A stretch of DNA of 64,000 nucleotides from Darksidea phi. Its lineage: Eukaryota > Ascomycota > Dothideomycetes > Pleosporales > Lentitheciaceae. The notes below the pieces were generated by a model. It was not told the origin of the DNA. It worked only from the letters and a program-made list of their open reading frames with translations, and ran no database searches. Position numbers and translations under genes: made by a program. Every line of letters starts with the position of its first letter. Within the stretch, counting starts at the first letter, position 1. Where the stretch lies: NCBI GenBank assembly GCA_030770425.1, contig JASJFT010000015.1, forward strand, positions 248,001-312,000, read 5' to 3'. Shown here piece by piece: positions 1 through 10,930 of this stretch.

Positions 1-171
1 TTTGCAAGGGATCCGGCGAGCGCGCCGATGGAGGGCTGGGAACCTAGCGGGGAGGGCGGTGCGATGGTCATGGATTTTGGAATCGATGGAGGTGATGGGG
101 TCGAGTTTGTGAAGGATAGGACGGGGAAATGTGATGCTTGGAAGGAGTTTATTTGGAGAAAGCATTATTGA
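1..171 (+). CDS. C-terminal end of a carboxylesterase-like protein (partial, cut by window edge)
   Basis: Frame 1 is open from base 1 to the TGA at 169-171, giving 56 residues with no start inside the window. The segment has the spacing of the end of fungal type-B carboxylesterases/lipases (alpha/beta hydrolase, PF00135): F-A-R-D-P near the start, a Trp-Glu-Pro, then M-D-F, V-K-D and a closing K-C-D-A-W. In that family this is the last helix and strand, past the catalytic triad, so no active-site residue is visible. Family assignment rests on motif spacing recalled from the family and is moderate. A retroelement-like repeat begins about 50 bp downstream. Confidence 0.45.
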   Translation, partial: FARDPASAPMEGWEPSGEGGAMVMDFGIDGGDGVEFVKDRTGKCDAWKEFIWRKHY

Positions 172-221
172 CGTCCGTGATGCCGTCGGTTGGCGGATAT
201 GGGATATAGACTTGTATGTAA

Positions 222-380
222 ACATCCCTCACGAGCAACAGAACTGTGTACAGCTCTAGAGCTCCATTATCGTGTACAAGGTGTGGGCATAGCACCTCCA
301 CTATTACACACTCTAATGTCTTTCGTGCTGATCTTACAAAAGAGACTCCCACTACCAAAAAAAAAAAAAAAAAAAAAAAA
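222..380 (+). repeat. Retroelement-like 3' end with 24-nt poly(A) (copy A)
   Basis: This stretch matches 19082-19214 over its length with mostly transition differences, and its last ~34 bp match 42170-42203. The shared end reads ctttcgtgc..cttacaaaagagactcccact and here runs into 24 consecutive A (357-380). A conserved 3' end, a poly(A) tail and a 5'-truncated relative point to a SINE or the end of a LINE-type element. No coding region is seen. Confidence 0.55.
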
Positions 381-491
381 TTATTTAAAGATTAAGTCAT
401 CAGTATAGGATCTGACACATGCGTTTCCTATACAAACCTCCAGACCTGTAGCTGGATTGGGTTCTTCGCTGCATTGTCTCTGAGCGGAAAT

Positions 492-1148
492 TCAAACATT
501 AAAACTGAAGAGGTTTCGAGTTGTGGAAGCTTGGATGGCCTCAATGAGCGGCTTGGAGCGGATGACTATTTGCGCCGTATCAATGGACCGGATCTTGAAG
601 GTCTTACCCGGCTTATCAATACCTTCAGCGACCTCCCCCTTCCAGCAGCACCTGCAGCAGCAGCTTCGGTGCTCACAGACTCTGTAGCGACGACATCGTG
701 AACAGTGACGTGCGTTATGATGTCGAATACAGGCTGGATTGGATACTCCTCTTCGTCCCTATCAGCCTCTTCCTCAGAATCAGGCGTGATGTCCGGCCTA
801 GATGACCTGTACTGGGACTTTTCCACTATAGCTCCTTCCTCGTCTTTGTAAAAGATCCTGTATCTGATGCGCTTCAACGCTGCAAGGCCATCTTTGTTAG
901 GGATATCGGTTGTTGTTGCCGCCGTTGAAAACCGTCTACCCCCAGTTTGCGCAGCGGGGGATTGTACTATGACCAGCATGTCAGCGATATATTCCAGTTT
1001 CGACAAAAGAGATGCATTACCTGGGGATGCCATCATCGCCAGGCACTATGATTGGATGTCAGTATTATGCAGCCTCGCCAATACAGAAATGTGTTTCCAT
1101 ACATGGCTGTTCTTCGACGGTCGGCTCTTTGGAACTGAGATTTGACAT
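492..1148 (-). pseudogene. Probable remnant of a fungal AAA-ATPase-type N-terminal region
   Basis: A start ATG at 1148 leads through a short exon (1085-1148), a 64-bp intron (1021-1084; GTATTG donor, TACTGAC branch, CCCCAG acceptor, phase 1) into an open frame rich in Asp/Glu that ends at 566. Near 640 the sequence goes on in another frame with the pattern K-P-G-K-T-F-K-I-R-S-I-D-T-A-Q-I-V-I-R-S-K-P-L-I-E, stopping at 492. That pattern resembles the segment before the ATPase core of fungal AAA-family proteins. No believable intron joins the two frames (the only GT-AG pair leaves 25 nt), so a frameshift plus loss of the ATPase core is the simplest reading. Family call is by memory of the motif. 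Confidence 0.3.
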
Positions 1149-2107
1149 GCTGTTACCGGCCGCTGGTGGCATTGGTTCGGTCTGAACTTCAGCACCCATT
1201 ATTCGTCGAAGGCAACTCGGACCTATATGACTACATGCGGATCCGGATCCAATACAGGTGAGGGTTTCGCCAGTACCCAGCCTGCTCTAAGAGCAGCTTA
1301 TATTTCTAATCCTATCAGCCGCATCACCGCATGTAGTAGGACTACACAAGAGAATAGCAAATCAATGACTAAAATGTGAGCTGATATGATCCCTGAGCTA
1401 TGGAGCAATACTAATATTGAGGCTTTCTGCACGCTCTCTTAATAGGATAAAGGTCGCAAGGCTGGCCCCCAAAATTCGTTAAGCACAAGGTAGCGCCTGT
1501 AGCAGAACACAGCTCAGCTCGGGCTGTCCGATACCAATTCGGCAACACATACATGTTCTATCTATCAGCACAAGAGCGCCCGTAGCAAAGAACACCTCAG
1601 CTCGGGCTTCCGACACTAATTCGGAAATACATAATTATTCCGAGGCGTTTCTGGACCTGTTAGTGCGAATAATTCAAACATCTAAGTGGCGGGGTGCGAC
1701 GCGCGTCACTGGCGTCTACAACCATTGTGGTTGCTTTGCGGTTTGATTACCCTAGTTTCTTGGGTGCCAAAATTACCCAATTACTTTATGCCAATCCTGT
1801 GCAGGTTATCTGCAGTTGATACCTCTTTCGTAGCCTTAGGCGCTTGGGCTGGGAAGCATATCTGTAGCAATAAGCCTTTCTATTGAATTACTCTGTCGAA
1901 ACTTGTACCTACTATCGTATAATAGCTTCTCTTTCACCACAGAGATCGAAAACGGCCTGTGCCGGCGCTACTCCGCATCTAGACTCGTCATAACCATGAA
2001 GGATACAAAACAGCGGAAGAAGAAAGAGAATGAGGAGGCGAAACAGTGGAGTAGAAGATTTGCTAGGGACCTACCGGAAGAGATAGGACCAGCCGATAGA
2101 TGGGGCT
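1149..2107. other. Gene-free stretch with a degenerate tandem duplication
   Basis: No supported gene. Short open frames lack ATG starts, splice partners or recognisable motifs. It contains the two-copy repeat at 1482-1632. Confidence 0.5.
1482..1632 (+). repeat. Two-copy diverged tandem repeat (~70-84 bp unit)
   Basis: Copy 1 spans about 1482-1553 and copy 2 about 1566-1632. Both start agcacaag, share tagc, aacac, ctcagctcgggct, taattcgg/caattcgg and end in acata. They differ by several substitutions and small indels, so the duplication is old. No coding sense found. Confidence 0.6.
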
Positions 2108-4089
2108 ATGGCACTGGATGAAAAGCACAAACAAGAAGATGAAGAAAAAGACATCTGGGAGCAGTTTAAGGCTTTATACGATCCTGCGAAAGCGTGAGTG
2201 TCACGACTTCCCCGAAGCTACATTGTCTAATTCATATAGCCCTCCGAATTCTTCGACAGAACTGCTGGCTGCAACCCGTGATATGGTTGCAGCATGGAAG
2301 GAACCCAAGGACACCGACCACACCTAGAAGGGGCACACTTTCAATATCTTCTCGAGAGATACACCTAATCTACAGAATGAGAACCCTAAAATAAGTTCTA
2401 TCAAAGCAGGGTATAAGAAGATGTGCGAAAACTTAGACAACTACTCGAAGCTCTTCAAATTCGTGCCATTTGGTGACAAGTATATATCTCTCCTAACGGG
2501 CACGATCGAAACCATCGTGGAGGTAAGGTGTTTTGAATTGCAGTCTGATAGATGTACTTATCAACAACAGGCTACGGTGAACCACACCAAGAGCGAGCAA
2601 GGATTCACCGACGCTATAGAACGCATAAACAGAGAGTTGGACTACTGCTCCCTATCAATATTCGTTGTTTGGAATAGACACAAAGTCCATCAAGATCGGG
2701 TGCGTACCAAGGTAATAGGAGTTTTCACTCTATGTTTCAAATTCCTCGCCCCATACGCTCGATGGTGTGCATCGCGATTTGAGAGATTTAAAGGCGCTCT
2801 TAGTAAGAATTCTTATCAAGACACGGTCCGAGGCCCACTGGAGGCGCTGCTTGCAAGGTCGAACGAGCTAGAACGAGAAAATTTAATGCAAGGCTTGGAA
2901 AATCTCATCAAACTGGACGGCAAGGTCGACCGCGTGAGTGGCGATCTAGGCGAGGTTAAGGAGCTGATGAAGAATCTCAACAAGAAACTGGAAAGACCGC
3001 GAGGAGAAAACTCCTTCAGCTCCTCTAGATGGAGCTACCATTATGGAGAGGATGGCCTCTATGCAAATGGAGATTAAGAAACTCCGAGAGGTTGGGGAGA
3101 AGGCGAACTGCCAAACCGAGCTAGCTGCAAAAAAATACATGCAGGAGCAAGCGGATGAGCAGAGAACGAAAAAAACGGATTTCCACTGGCGGAAAGCATT
3201 CCAGGGCATCAAAATGGGGGCAATCCCTCTGCCAGCCAATCTCGGGCCTAGAAGGCTCCACAACTGGGATGACATCGATGCAGCGTCCCATTTTCTCGAA
3301 GCCGTGGCAGATACGGGTTATCCCATCGATACCAGACAGCTTCGAGACTTCAGAATTGCGCCACACGTATTTCATCCACTTGAAGGCTGGATGACGACCC
3401 ATGAGAGCGGATGGCTTTGGATGCGAGGACCGCTAGGCCACAGCAAACTCAGTGAAGTTTCTACAGCCGCTTACTACACGGTCATTTTCAGTGAGCAACA
3501 AAAGATCCCACTCCTTTCTTATCGCTTTAGGGCGGATGAACCCGGCTTGGCGGAGAGTGTAGATTCAAATACTGAGAAACGATCGGTGGAGATGGATCGA
3601 TTTGTCCTGATGGCATATTCGATGATCCGCCAGATGGTTTGGCTTTTGCCGAAAGAAGCCGAGACGGATGTAGATCTAAGTTCGGCAAGGTTTCAGCGCT
3701 TGGACGGAAGCACGGAGAGCTTGTTGGATGCGTTCAATTTGATTGAAGCGCTTTTGAGCTTCATGCGCCAGATCTTGATCGTTGTCCCGGATGGCTTCCA
3801 GTTCGTCGATAACGATAGCGGGGCCTACGGTGATAGTACTCACGGCTACCTCGAGCTGTTCTTGGAGATCTTGAGATTGGCGGCGGTCAGTAGGGCACTG
3901 AAGGTGCTCATCACGAGCGACGGTCGGTGTAGGACACTACTTGAGGAGGGCGTTATCCAACTGGATGAGCAAATCGACATCGGCCAGAGCGGGGACAAGG
4001 AAGAGCAAATTCCAGAGCTCTTCGATTCCTGGATGGAAGACTTGAGTGATGGTGAGTCTACAGATATGACCGTTTCATCGGGAAAGTGA
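2108..4089 (+). pseudogene. DUF7708/STAND-like protein, disrupted (in-frame TAG and frameshift)
   Basis: Exons: 2108-2193, intron 2194-2239 (GTGAGT..ATAG), 2240-2522, intron 2523-2570, 2571-4089. The N-terminus (WEQFKALYDP, then residues around Y-S-K-L-F-K-F-V-P-F-G-D-K-Y) matches the DUF7708-type domain that precedes NTPase modules in fungal STAND proteins. It is followed by a coiled coil rich in K-L-x-x-x-L repeats. The C-terminal part has W-L-W-M-R-G-P-L-G-H-S-K-L-S where the P-loop should be; the Walker A Lys pattern is absent, so even intact it may not bind nucleotide. Two lesions break it: a TAG at 2325-2327, in the same frame as both flanks, and a +1 shift near 2984 inside the coiled coil, the downstream frame reopening at once. 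CAG-to-TAG would fit RIP. Either lesion could be a sequencing error; two make decay more likely. Confidence 0.6.
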
Positions 4090-4878
4090 ACTAAATCATA
4101 GCAGAAGGGATCTCGACAAACGAACCGTGAAGGCATGGCGACGTCCGGGGCGGTAATCTCGGCTTTAGCATGTATTTTGCTATTGTTAGAAAACTTTACA
4201 CTTTTGAAAGAAATTTATGTCGTTTCGTGGCACGTCCTACCATGGAAGATATGCTTCAATGTTCCTCCTTTCGTAGCCTTCTCAACATCAAACGTTCGCG
4301 GCGCTGCGACAATACCCCGGGTTGATGGATGCCCTCCCCTATTCTCGCGGTCTCCGTGGAGGTTAGTGGCCGGCTCCAGCGATCATACTTTTGCTTATAC
4401 AACAAACTGGGAGAACTCTTCAATTCCAGACAGATTCCAGCTGGGAAAATTGGACGAGGGAAGAGTCGGATGGTGCGAGGCTGAAGAAGCGATCCCAGGA
4501 TACTAAAGCAAAGGATACTGGATATTAGGGAGAACAAGAGACCCACATGTCTTCAAAGTGAGGCAGAGGTGTAATGATTGCGAGTAATGCCGTCCTTTTC
4601 TCCTTGCGGGCGGCGTTGTTGTGCAGTGTGGACAGCCATCGTTCGATTTCCGTAGGAGATGTTGCCCTTGTCATTAAACATGCACCTCTTTCATCATCAA
4701 ATACTCGGCTTGGTTTTAGTACGTTGCAGCTCATGGTTACAATCGGAGGACTACTGTTACGCATTGCTTCTCGACTTATGAAAGTATGCCGAGTCAATTG
4801 AATCATCTCCGGTCTGCATCACCTAGGCGCAGAATCAATATACCTTGTCGGCTCAAGATCCTTCCCCCTACAGACTTT
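4090..4878. other. Gene-free stretch between pseudogene and sulfotransferase gene
   Basis: An ATG-started frame at 4135-4506 (123 codons, hydrophobic start) and a minus frame at 4525-4806 exist, but neither shows motifs, introns or codon patterns that would support a gene. Nothing else seen. Confidence 0.4.
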
Positions 4879-5906
4879 TTATTTTACCATGCTGCCACGG
4901 CAAAGCCACACCACCGTACCGATGAAAAGCAAAAGTATGATCGCCATATTCCTCACCGCACGAATGCCCAGTCTCTCCAAATCGGACTCTACTCGCTTTT
5001 TGAACCCAAGTGCATCGTTCGCTCGCGGGAAGGGGGTGTTCTTCGGGAGTTCCTTGCCGAGAAATTCGCACAACGGCGCCCAGCCGTCTTCAACCTTCCA
5101 ATGAAGTAACCTTTCGGGTGGAACGAGCTCTCGGACCATGGCCACGTGCTCCTGGTGGATGCGTTTGCCCTGGGCAACGCCATCGCGAAGGGACCGGTAT
5201 GATGGGGATTTGAACAGAGATGGCCATAACACGCGTTGATGGACATGCCACATCCACCATAAATCCGCGTTGAACCAGCTGTTGGTATCGGCGTGAGCAA
5301 CTCTCCGAATTTCCGCAGGTACGATACGAGCCATGTCTGAGAGCATTGTATTGATAGTGGAGGCTGCTTACCAAAGGATCCACTTGAACCAGTCCTCGTT
5401 CACGCCGACGATGTTGGTCATGACGGAAGAATTCCACGCGTCTAGGTTGTTCCGCGTGTTCAGGATCACCTTGGCGTTTGGGTACGCAGCGATGAGCTCA
5501 GCTGCAAAGCAATTCGCCCCTGCGTCAGTCACGGCAACCGAGTGGCCCAGGAGTGCGTCAAAATCGGCTGCCGAAATGGGCTGAGGGGGTTCGCTGAAGT
5601 ATTTCCGTCGCGCCAAAGCGACCCAAGCATTCATGCGGTGTGGGGTCTCGTTCACCATATCCCAGCCCTGCCATAGCATCAGCGAGCCGAAAGATGAATA
5701 TGAAAGGGAAGTCCCACATGGTAGGTATAATCGTACCCCAGTAGTAACAACGCCTGCTGCAGAGATTCGGTACCAGATCGTGGAAGACCGACGCAGAGAA
5801 CCTGCATGGGTCGATCTGGGTCTCTTACGCGTGAGGGTGGGTTGGGCGCATAGTAGCCGTATGCGGATTCTATAAATCGCCAGATAGGGCTGTTAAGGCT
5901 GCCCAT
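4879..5906 (-). CDS. P-loop sulfotransferase family protein (Sulfotransfer_4 type)
   Basis: Exons (minus): 5718-5906, 5372-5667, 4879-5278; introns 50 and 93 bp, phases 0 and 2 consistent; 294 aa. L-P-R-S-G-T-E-S-L at 41-49 is the 5'-phosphosulfate loop that in this family binds the PAPS sulfate donor. T-R-N-N-L-D-A-W-N-S at 134-143 fits the 3'-phosphate site. The family-typical L-H-W-K-V-E-D-G-W..P-F-P-R-A-N-D block lies at 220-249. A hydrophobic stretch (273-287) near the C-terminus suggests membrane anchoring. Such fungal proteins are often labelled NAD-dependent epimerase in databases, but the motifs are sulfotransferase. Substrate unknown. The start at 5906 is preferred to an in-frame upstream ATG because family members begin just before this point. 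The acceptor for exon 3 is CAACAG at 5279; the nearer CTCAG would create a stop. Confidence 0.85.
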
Positions 5907-7436
5907 GGTTTGACGTCGTGGTGGATTGCTTTTACAGGCTTTATCGATTGACGGTCCTAATGGAAGAAATAATGTCACGAAGCACCTTGTATTTGAATGG
6001 ACACAGTACTTATGATAGCGACTCGTAGACTTATTGCCCTTATCGGTGAGGCTAATATAGTACTTCTTAATCAGTGCCATTTATATGTAACAACTCCCAA
6101 GACTTAGAGCGATAAGGACCCACAGCAACTCGTAGGACGCAATTGCGAAATATGAATGTTTCATTGTGTAACATGGAGATAAACACCTAGAACCCATATG
6201 GCATTTTGAAGCGTCGCGGGTCAAATCCGGGAATAACATCGATGTCGATACGGCTCCCCGGTTTGATTGCGCGCTAGTCTGAATCCAGATCTACGTACCT
6301 CGGGCCGCGTAACTGTAATCAATTATTGCCCAGCGCAACTTACCCGAGAAACGCTGGTATATTGAACCGGATACCGAGTTTAATGCCGACTTCTATTATC
6401 ATCAAATGTATCAATACCTTCATATTTTGAGCCCCATGCCGTTACGTGAGCTGACACGAGTCTTTTATTAGTCCGTTTGAGAAGTATGCATGCACGTGCC
6501 GGAAAATCAGCTAAAGATGCGAAGACGGCAGCCTTGGTTACACGTCATCCATCGTCTCTAAGCCTCGTTTTCAACATGTCTCGGACCGTATCCTCGCATT
6601 TATAGCCACCAAATGTGCATGTTCGAAATTCTTATCATCCCAGAACCAACTCACGAATGCTTCACTACCATCTTATTGGAATGGTTATAGTCTCGGTTCG
6701 TATATGTATATAAGGAAGAAATTTTAAACCATTCTCCGCTACCTCATCTATTGCGATAGGCTATAGACGGGAAGGAACGGCTTTATATCTAGTAACAAGG
6801 AAATGTACGTAGCATTCGATGACCGGCGTTGGAGAGTTTAGAAAAAGTGTAAAGCGCTAAAGCGACAACTAAGGTTTGTTCTAGTCCTTACAAATATTTA
6901 CAGTCCTCCTAATTGCTCACTCCAGCTGGCTAAGACTCTGAAAATAGCTTTTAAGACGGCCCCGTAGGTACTTGTAGGGTTACGAGATAGAGATAACGTC
7001 GTAGACTAAAGAGCTAGCTATATAGATAGGTAGAGTAATTAATAAGACTATAAAGAATAGAGAATAGAGTATAATACTCCGTTTATAGGATGTTAAGTAG
7101 ATAGTATATTATATTTCTAGCTACTCTCGAGCCTAGTAGACTAAGAATACTATCTAATATTTAATCTAGCGCTTTAGATAGTAATAATTTTAAATTTATC
7201 CTTAAGATAATAAAGAACTTACCAAGGTAAATTAAGTATTAAAGTACTATAGTTATAACTCAATCCCGAAGGGTATTAGCTAAGGTTCTATATTATAGCA
7301 AAGCTAAAATACTAGTAGGAAAATAGGGGTAAAAAAGCGAAGGATACTCATTACGTAAACGCGGCGGATAGTAGTTAAAGATTTCAAGTAATAAGTATAT
7401 AATCTGATTGTCTACCAATCTAACGAAATCTACGAA
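5907..7436. other. Gene-free stretch; AT-rich RIP-like relic from ~6680
   Basis: 5907-6680 shows no gene. From about 6680 to 7436 composition shifts to strongly AT-rich with many TA steps (tatagataggtagagtaatt type runs) and stops in all frames. This is the look of an old repeat mutated by RIP. No transposase motif can still be read. Confidence 0.55.
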
Positions 7437-10311
7437 TTAAAGAGGAAGGTGAAGGAACAAGTCAGTTCCTTCAGCGAGTTCTTCGCCTAGCAAACTCTTC
7501 AAAAAGCCTGTATAGAAGTGCCTAATTTGCGATCCCATTTCCGTGGCGTCCCTCTTCCACTTCGCGGTCAAGCGGGAGAACTCGTTGTTTGTTTTATAGA
7601 CGACGAGCGTATGCGGTATTCGATTGCGCTCGGTATCGAATTTGAAATCTTGATCGTCCAAGCTATATTGCAGATGCTTCCGTGTCTTCTCTGCGTACGA
7701 GAAGCGGCCCACAGCTTGACGTGGATCGGCGAGGAATTTGTCCAACGAGAGACAGGGCCCACAATTGCAATTGTCTAATTTTCCACTCATGCGCCTCCAG
7801 TCTTTCGGTTTGGTTGGACGTGCCTCGGCCAGCGAATAGACAGCCGTGCGAAGCGCAGAGCCTATGAAAGTCTGGGAGGCGTTGTTCATATCGCTATTAT
7901 GGTGGCGCTCTAAGATAGAAGCGAACCTTTCGATAAATGCAAAAAGCGCCCTCCACTCCTTCCAGAAAGGAGACTTGGGACCAGGGAGGTCCGGCAGGGT
8001 ATCGTTAATCAAAGTAAGAGCCTCGGAATGCAGTCCCAGGGTCATTGAATGATCAAAGATATCTAGGTACTCGTTGCGGTAGACCATGGAAGACCCAGTG
8101 AAGTCGTTCAACTCAAGCCTGAATGTAAATAATACCGCCTGCAGAAGCCTCTGATATGTCGGTCTGACGACTACATCTCGGAAGCCAGGGTCGTCTGTCG
8201 ATTTAGTCCCGAGCTGGCAGAGGAAGCCAGCGAGACCGGCACGGTCAGGGCTATTGATGAGTGTTGGGAGGATGCTGACAAAATGAGCAGTAGAAAGGAG
8301 TTGTCTGGGAGGAGCTTACATTTCGAAGTAGGTTTCTGGGGTTACCACCAGGACAAGTTGCATCAATGCTGGGACATCTAATTCATCGTATGACTTGACT
8401 GCATGCAACATTTCCCCCAAACGGATCGTCTTCCACTCGTCGAATGCAGAAATACCAGAGTATAGATGGGATCGGATGAGCTCAAACGTAATCCGCATGT
8501 CGTTCACATACTTGAAAGTCGAAGTTGGTGGGGATCGGGTAAGCCTGTGGTTGGTTAGCACCAAATCAGACGCTGAAGGCTCTACGGCAAAGTACCACAA
8601 GTCCCAAGCCTCATTACCGTTTCCTACCGAATCCCTTGCCACTTGGTAAGCAACAATACGGACCAGCTCGCTAGATGATGTCCATTTTGTATCCTGCAAG
8701 ATTCCCTGCAGAGCTTGGCGGACTAAGTCTCCTTGCTCGATAGTGTAGCAAAAGTCTGCGACTATTTGAAATATCCTGCCCAAGTCCGCCAGACTGCGTT
8801 CACTTTCCAGTCCGTAGCCTGGGTAGGGTAGTTACGGGAGTTACCGGTGATGGCCTTGATCGCTTTATCCAGAATTAAACGGAGGGCCTTCTTACGAACC
8901 ACTGCTGATTCTTCGCTTGATTCGGCTGTACTATCATTGCGAAAGAGCTCGTACAAAGTTTGAAGTGAAGCCGCGTCGTGACGGCCACGCAACGAGAATT
9001 GGCGGACAAGGTCATCTTTCCGATAGAGAATAAGCACCTATAATGACTCAGTACACGTAACTCGCTTCAAGAGGGAATGAATTGGAGACGGACCGTGTCA
9101 CGATATCGGAAAGTTGAAGGCATTGATTCATTTCCTGTGAACATGCCCTCGTCTTCGCTGTCGGCGTCTCTCCCTGCATACAGGTCGGTCGGATCAGCGA
9201 GGATCTGGTCTTCGGAGACGTCCACGTTGCCCAAGCTCAACTTCTTGCCGGTAGGTGTAACAATACGGTCCAAGGAAAGCGACTCGCCCCCACCCTCATA
9301 TTCGCATTCACTATCTTCGCTCGTCTCCTTGGTCATCCTGCCAAGAAACCAAAAGACGCCATTCTTCGTGCACAGGCTCTCAACGTATCGGGCTTTGGCT
9401 GCATCGCGACCTTTCAGACTCTTTAGGCCAAGGCTTGCTTCTGTATACTGATGTTCGAGGGGATATATTAACTTGTCAATGCAATGGAGCTCTCTGTTCC
9501 AGATGCGAAGCAATCTCTCCAGTCGCGCGTGTGACTCATCAAGCATGGAGGCGGTCTGCCTGGGCATGCACTGGTCCTGCAAAAGGTTGTACGTCAGAAC
9601 CAAGCGATAGCCTGATGCGACAGGCTTGATCTCATGCTGTACGTCAGAATACCAAGCCAGAGTTGAAAGATCATACTGTGAATGCTTCGCAGTCTCCAAA
9701 ACAGTCGTCTTCCCGCCACGGACGAGATGCACTTCGCCACCGCTGTGCTCCGAAGGCAGGCAAATCACCAGGGTTCCAAACATGCCAGGCGACTTCTCAC
9801 TATCTTGATGTGCCTTGAAAAAGGCGCCTTCCTCATACAGAAGCAACTTGTATCGCTCCACGCGCGCCGGAACTTGCACACCAAGATCCTCGATGGTTTG
9901 CTTTAGGATAGTATCCAGATACATGGCCCATGCGGGGTTTCGGCATTCGAAGCTCGTAAAGTCCAGCTCCCAGGTCTTTCTCACAGAAGTGTCGATAACA
10001 GTACGGGATCCCTTGCCGAATGGTGATGGGCTGCAGATGCGCGCGATAGCTTCCGCGTCGCGGACCGTGAGCGGCAAGCCAACCGACCCATAACCGCCAA
10101 TGTGAAGACCCGGATTCACGTAGCTGCTGAAGCTGTGGAAACTGAAAAAAGATCCTACGTATTGGACGTCTTCGAGACACTCGTGAAGTTCTACCTTGAA
10201 CTCCTCTGCATTCCCCGTTGAGCCCATAGATTCGTTGTCGACACCGGATTCGTTCGATTCCGAGTGCATGGAATCGGAATCGCTCACATCGAAATGGTTG
10301 GGCGCAGACAT
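7437..10311 (-). CDS. Large 2OG-Fe(II) oxygenase (prolyl-4-hydroxylase-like domain), 898 aa
   Basis: Exons (minus): 9094-10311, 8896-9037, 8320-8818, 7437-8274; introns of 56, 77 and 45 bp. Phases agree at every junction. The N-terminal third carries the double-stranded beta-helix dioxygenase domain: iron ligands H168-x-D170 (A-H-Q-D) and H226 (V-Q-H-E-I-K-P), with R236 (G-Y-R-L-V) placed to bind 2-oxoglutarate. After the domain come an acidic linker and Y-R-D-T leading into a long helical C-terminal half with no known motif, an architecture seen in many uncharacterised fungal proteins. The second intron is uncertain: GTAAGA at 8895 gives a normal 77-bp intron, but a second donor (GTAACT, 26 bp) has the same phase and would keep a helical K-A-L-R-L-I-L-D-K segment. 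A 63-bp repeat found again at 18.5 kb lies upstream. Substrate unknown. Confidence 0.8.
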
Positions 10312-10930
10312 TCCAACCCGGCGGAGGATGATAAGTTGTGGTGAAAGTAGTTGAGTTCGGAATGTATTCAGGGGAGAGATGACGTTGTTGGGGTTGAGGG
10401 CAGGGGCTGCACCGGACGCGTCACGAACATGCAGGCGGGGGTGCAGCACGTGCCAGGTGAGGCTGTACGTTGGTGGCCTGTGCGAGCACACGCGTCGTCG
10501 AACCCAAAAAGGTGACACAAAAAGGTATTTCGTCCCGAATACCTTGAAACGCAAGAAGGTTGTTAGTTACAGGCATTGCCTGTGATTGCCTGAGGTTCAC
10601 GTCACGGCATGACTGCGAGGGCAACGGCCCGAGCTTCGGCCCGAGCTTCATGAAAGGGGGCGTGCGTGCCGTGGCGCAACGCGTGCAGAACAATCTGATT
10701 CTCGACTTCTGTGCACGGGCCTTGTGCCTCCAACGCGCTAGCAGCCCGTTCATAACCCTTGTACAGCATATTACAGTACGAGTCTTTCCGCATCGAACAA
10801 AAACGGTGCAGCGAGGCGAGTTTGGGGGCCAAACGCGAATGGAGCCCGAAGGTACGGGGCTGATGCGGGGTGGTTCCATTCCATAAGTCTGGTTCCCAAT
10901 CCATCACTTAGTTTGCCATCTCTTACGCCC
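10312..10930. other. Divergent intergenic region carrying a dispersed repeat
   Basis: Lies between the divergently transcribed oxygenase (minus) and membrane-protein (plus) genes, so it should hold both promoters. Open frames here lack ATG support. Contains the repeat at 10501-10563. Confidence 0.5.
10501..10563 (+). repeat. Dispersed 63-bp repeat with palindromic core (copy 1)
   Basis: About 63 bp recur at 18542-18603. The most conserved part is cgtcccgaataccttgaaac followed by gcaagaagg, identical in both. The core aaggtattt-cgtcccg-aatacctt can form a hairpin. Both copies are preceded within ~30 bp by gcgtcgtc. Confidence 0.65.

Noticed and set aside
5279..5371. Shorter second intron in the sulfotransferase gene (acceptor CTCAG at ~5329)
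   Set aside because: It creates a TGA at the junction; the CAACAG acceptor keeps phase and family sequence.
6215..6240. tRNA T-loop-like ggtcaaatccggg
   Set aside because: Lacks a full GGTTCRANNCC box and no matching acceptor or anticodon stem can be drawn.
9077..10093. Plus-strand genes opposite the oxygenase
   Set aside because: Antisense shadows of a conserved coding exon; no motifs of their own.
10421..10879. Minus-strand frame upstream of the oxygenase
   Set aside because: It runs through the dispersed repeat and an intergenic region; Arg/Pro-rich, no ATG in good context, no family.
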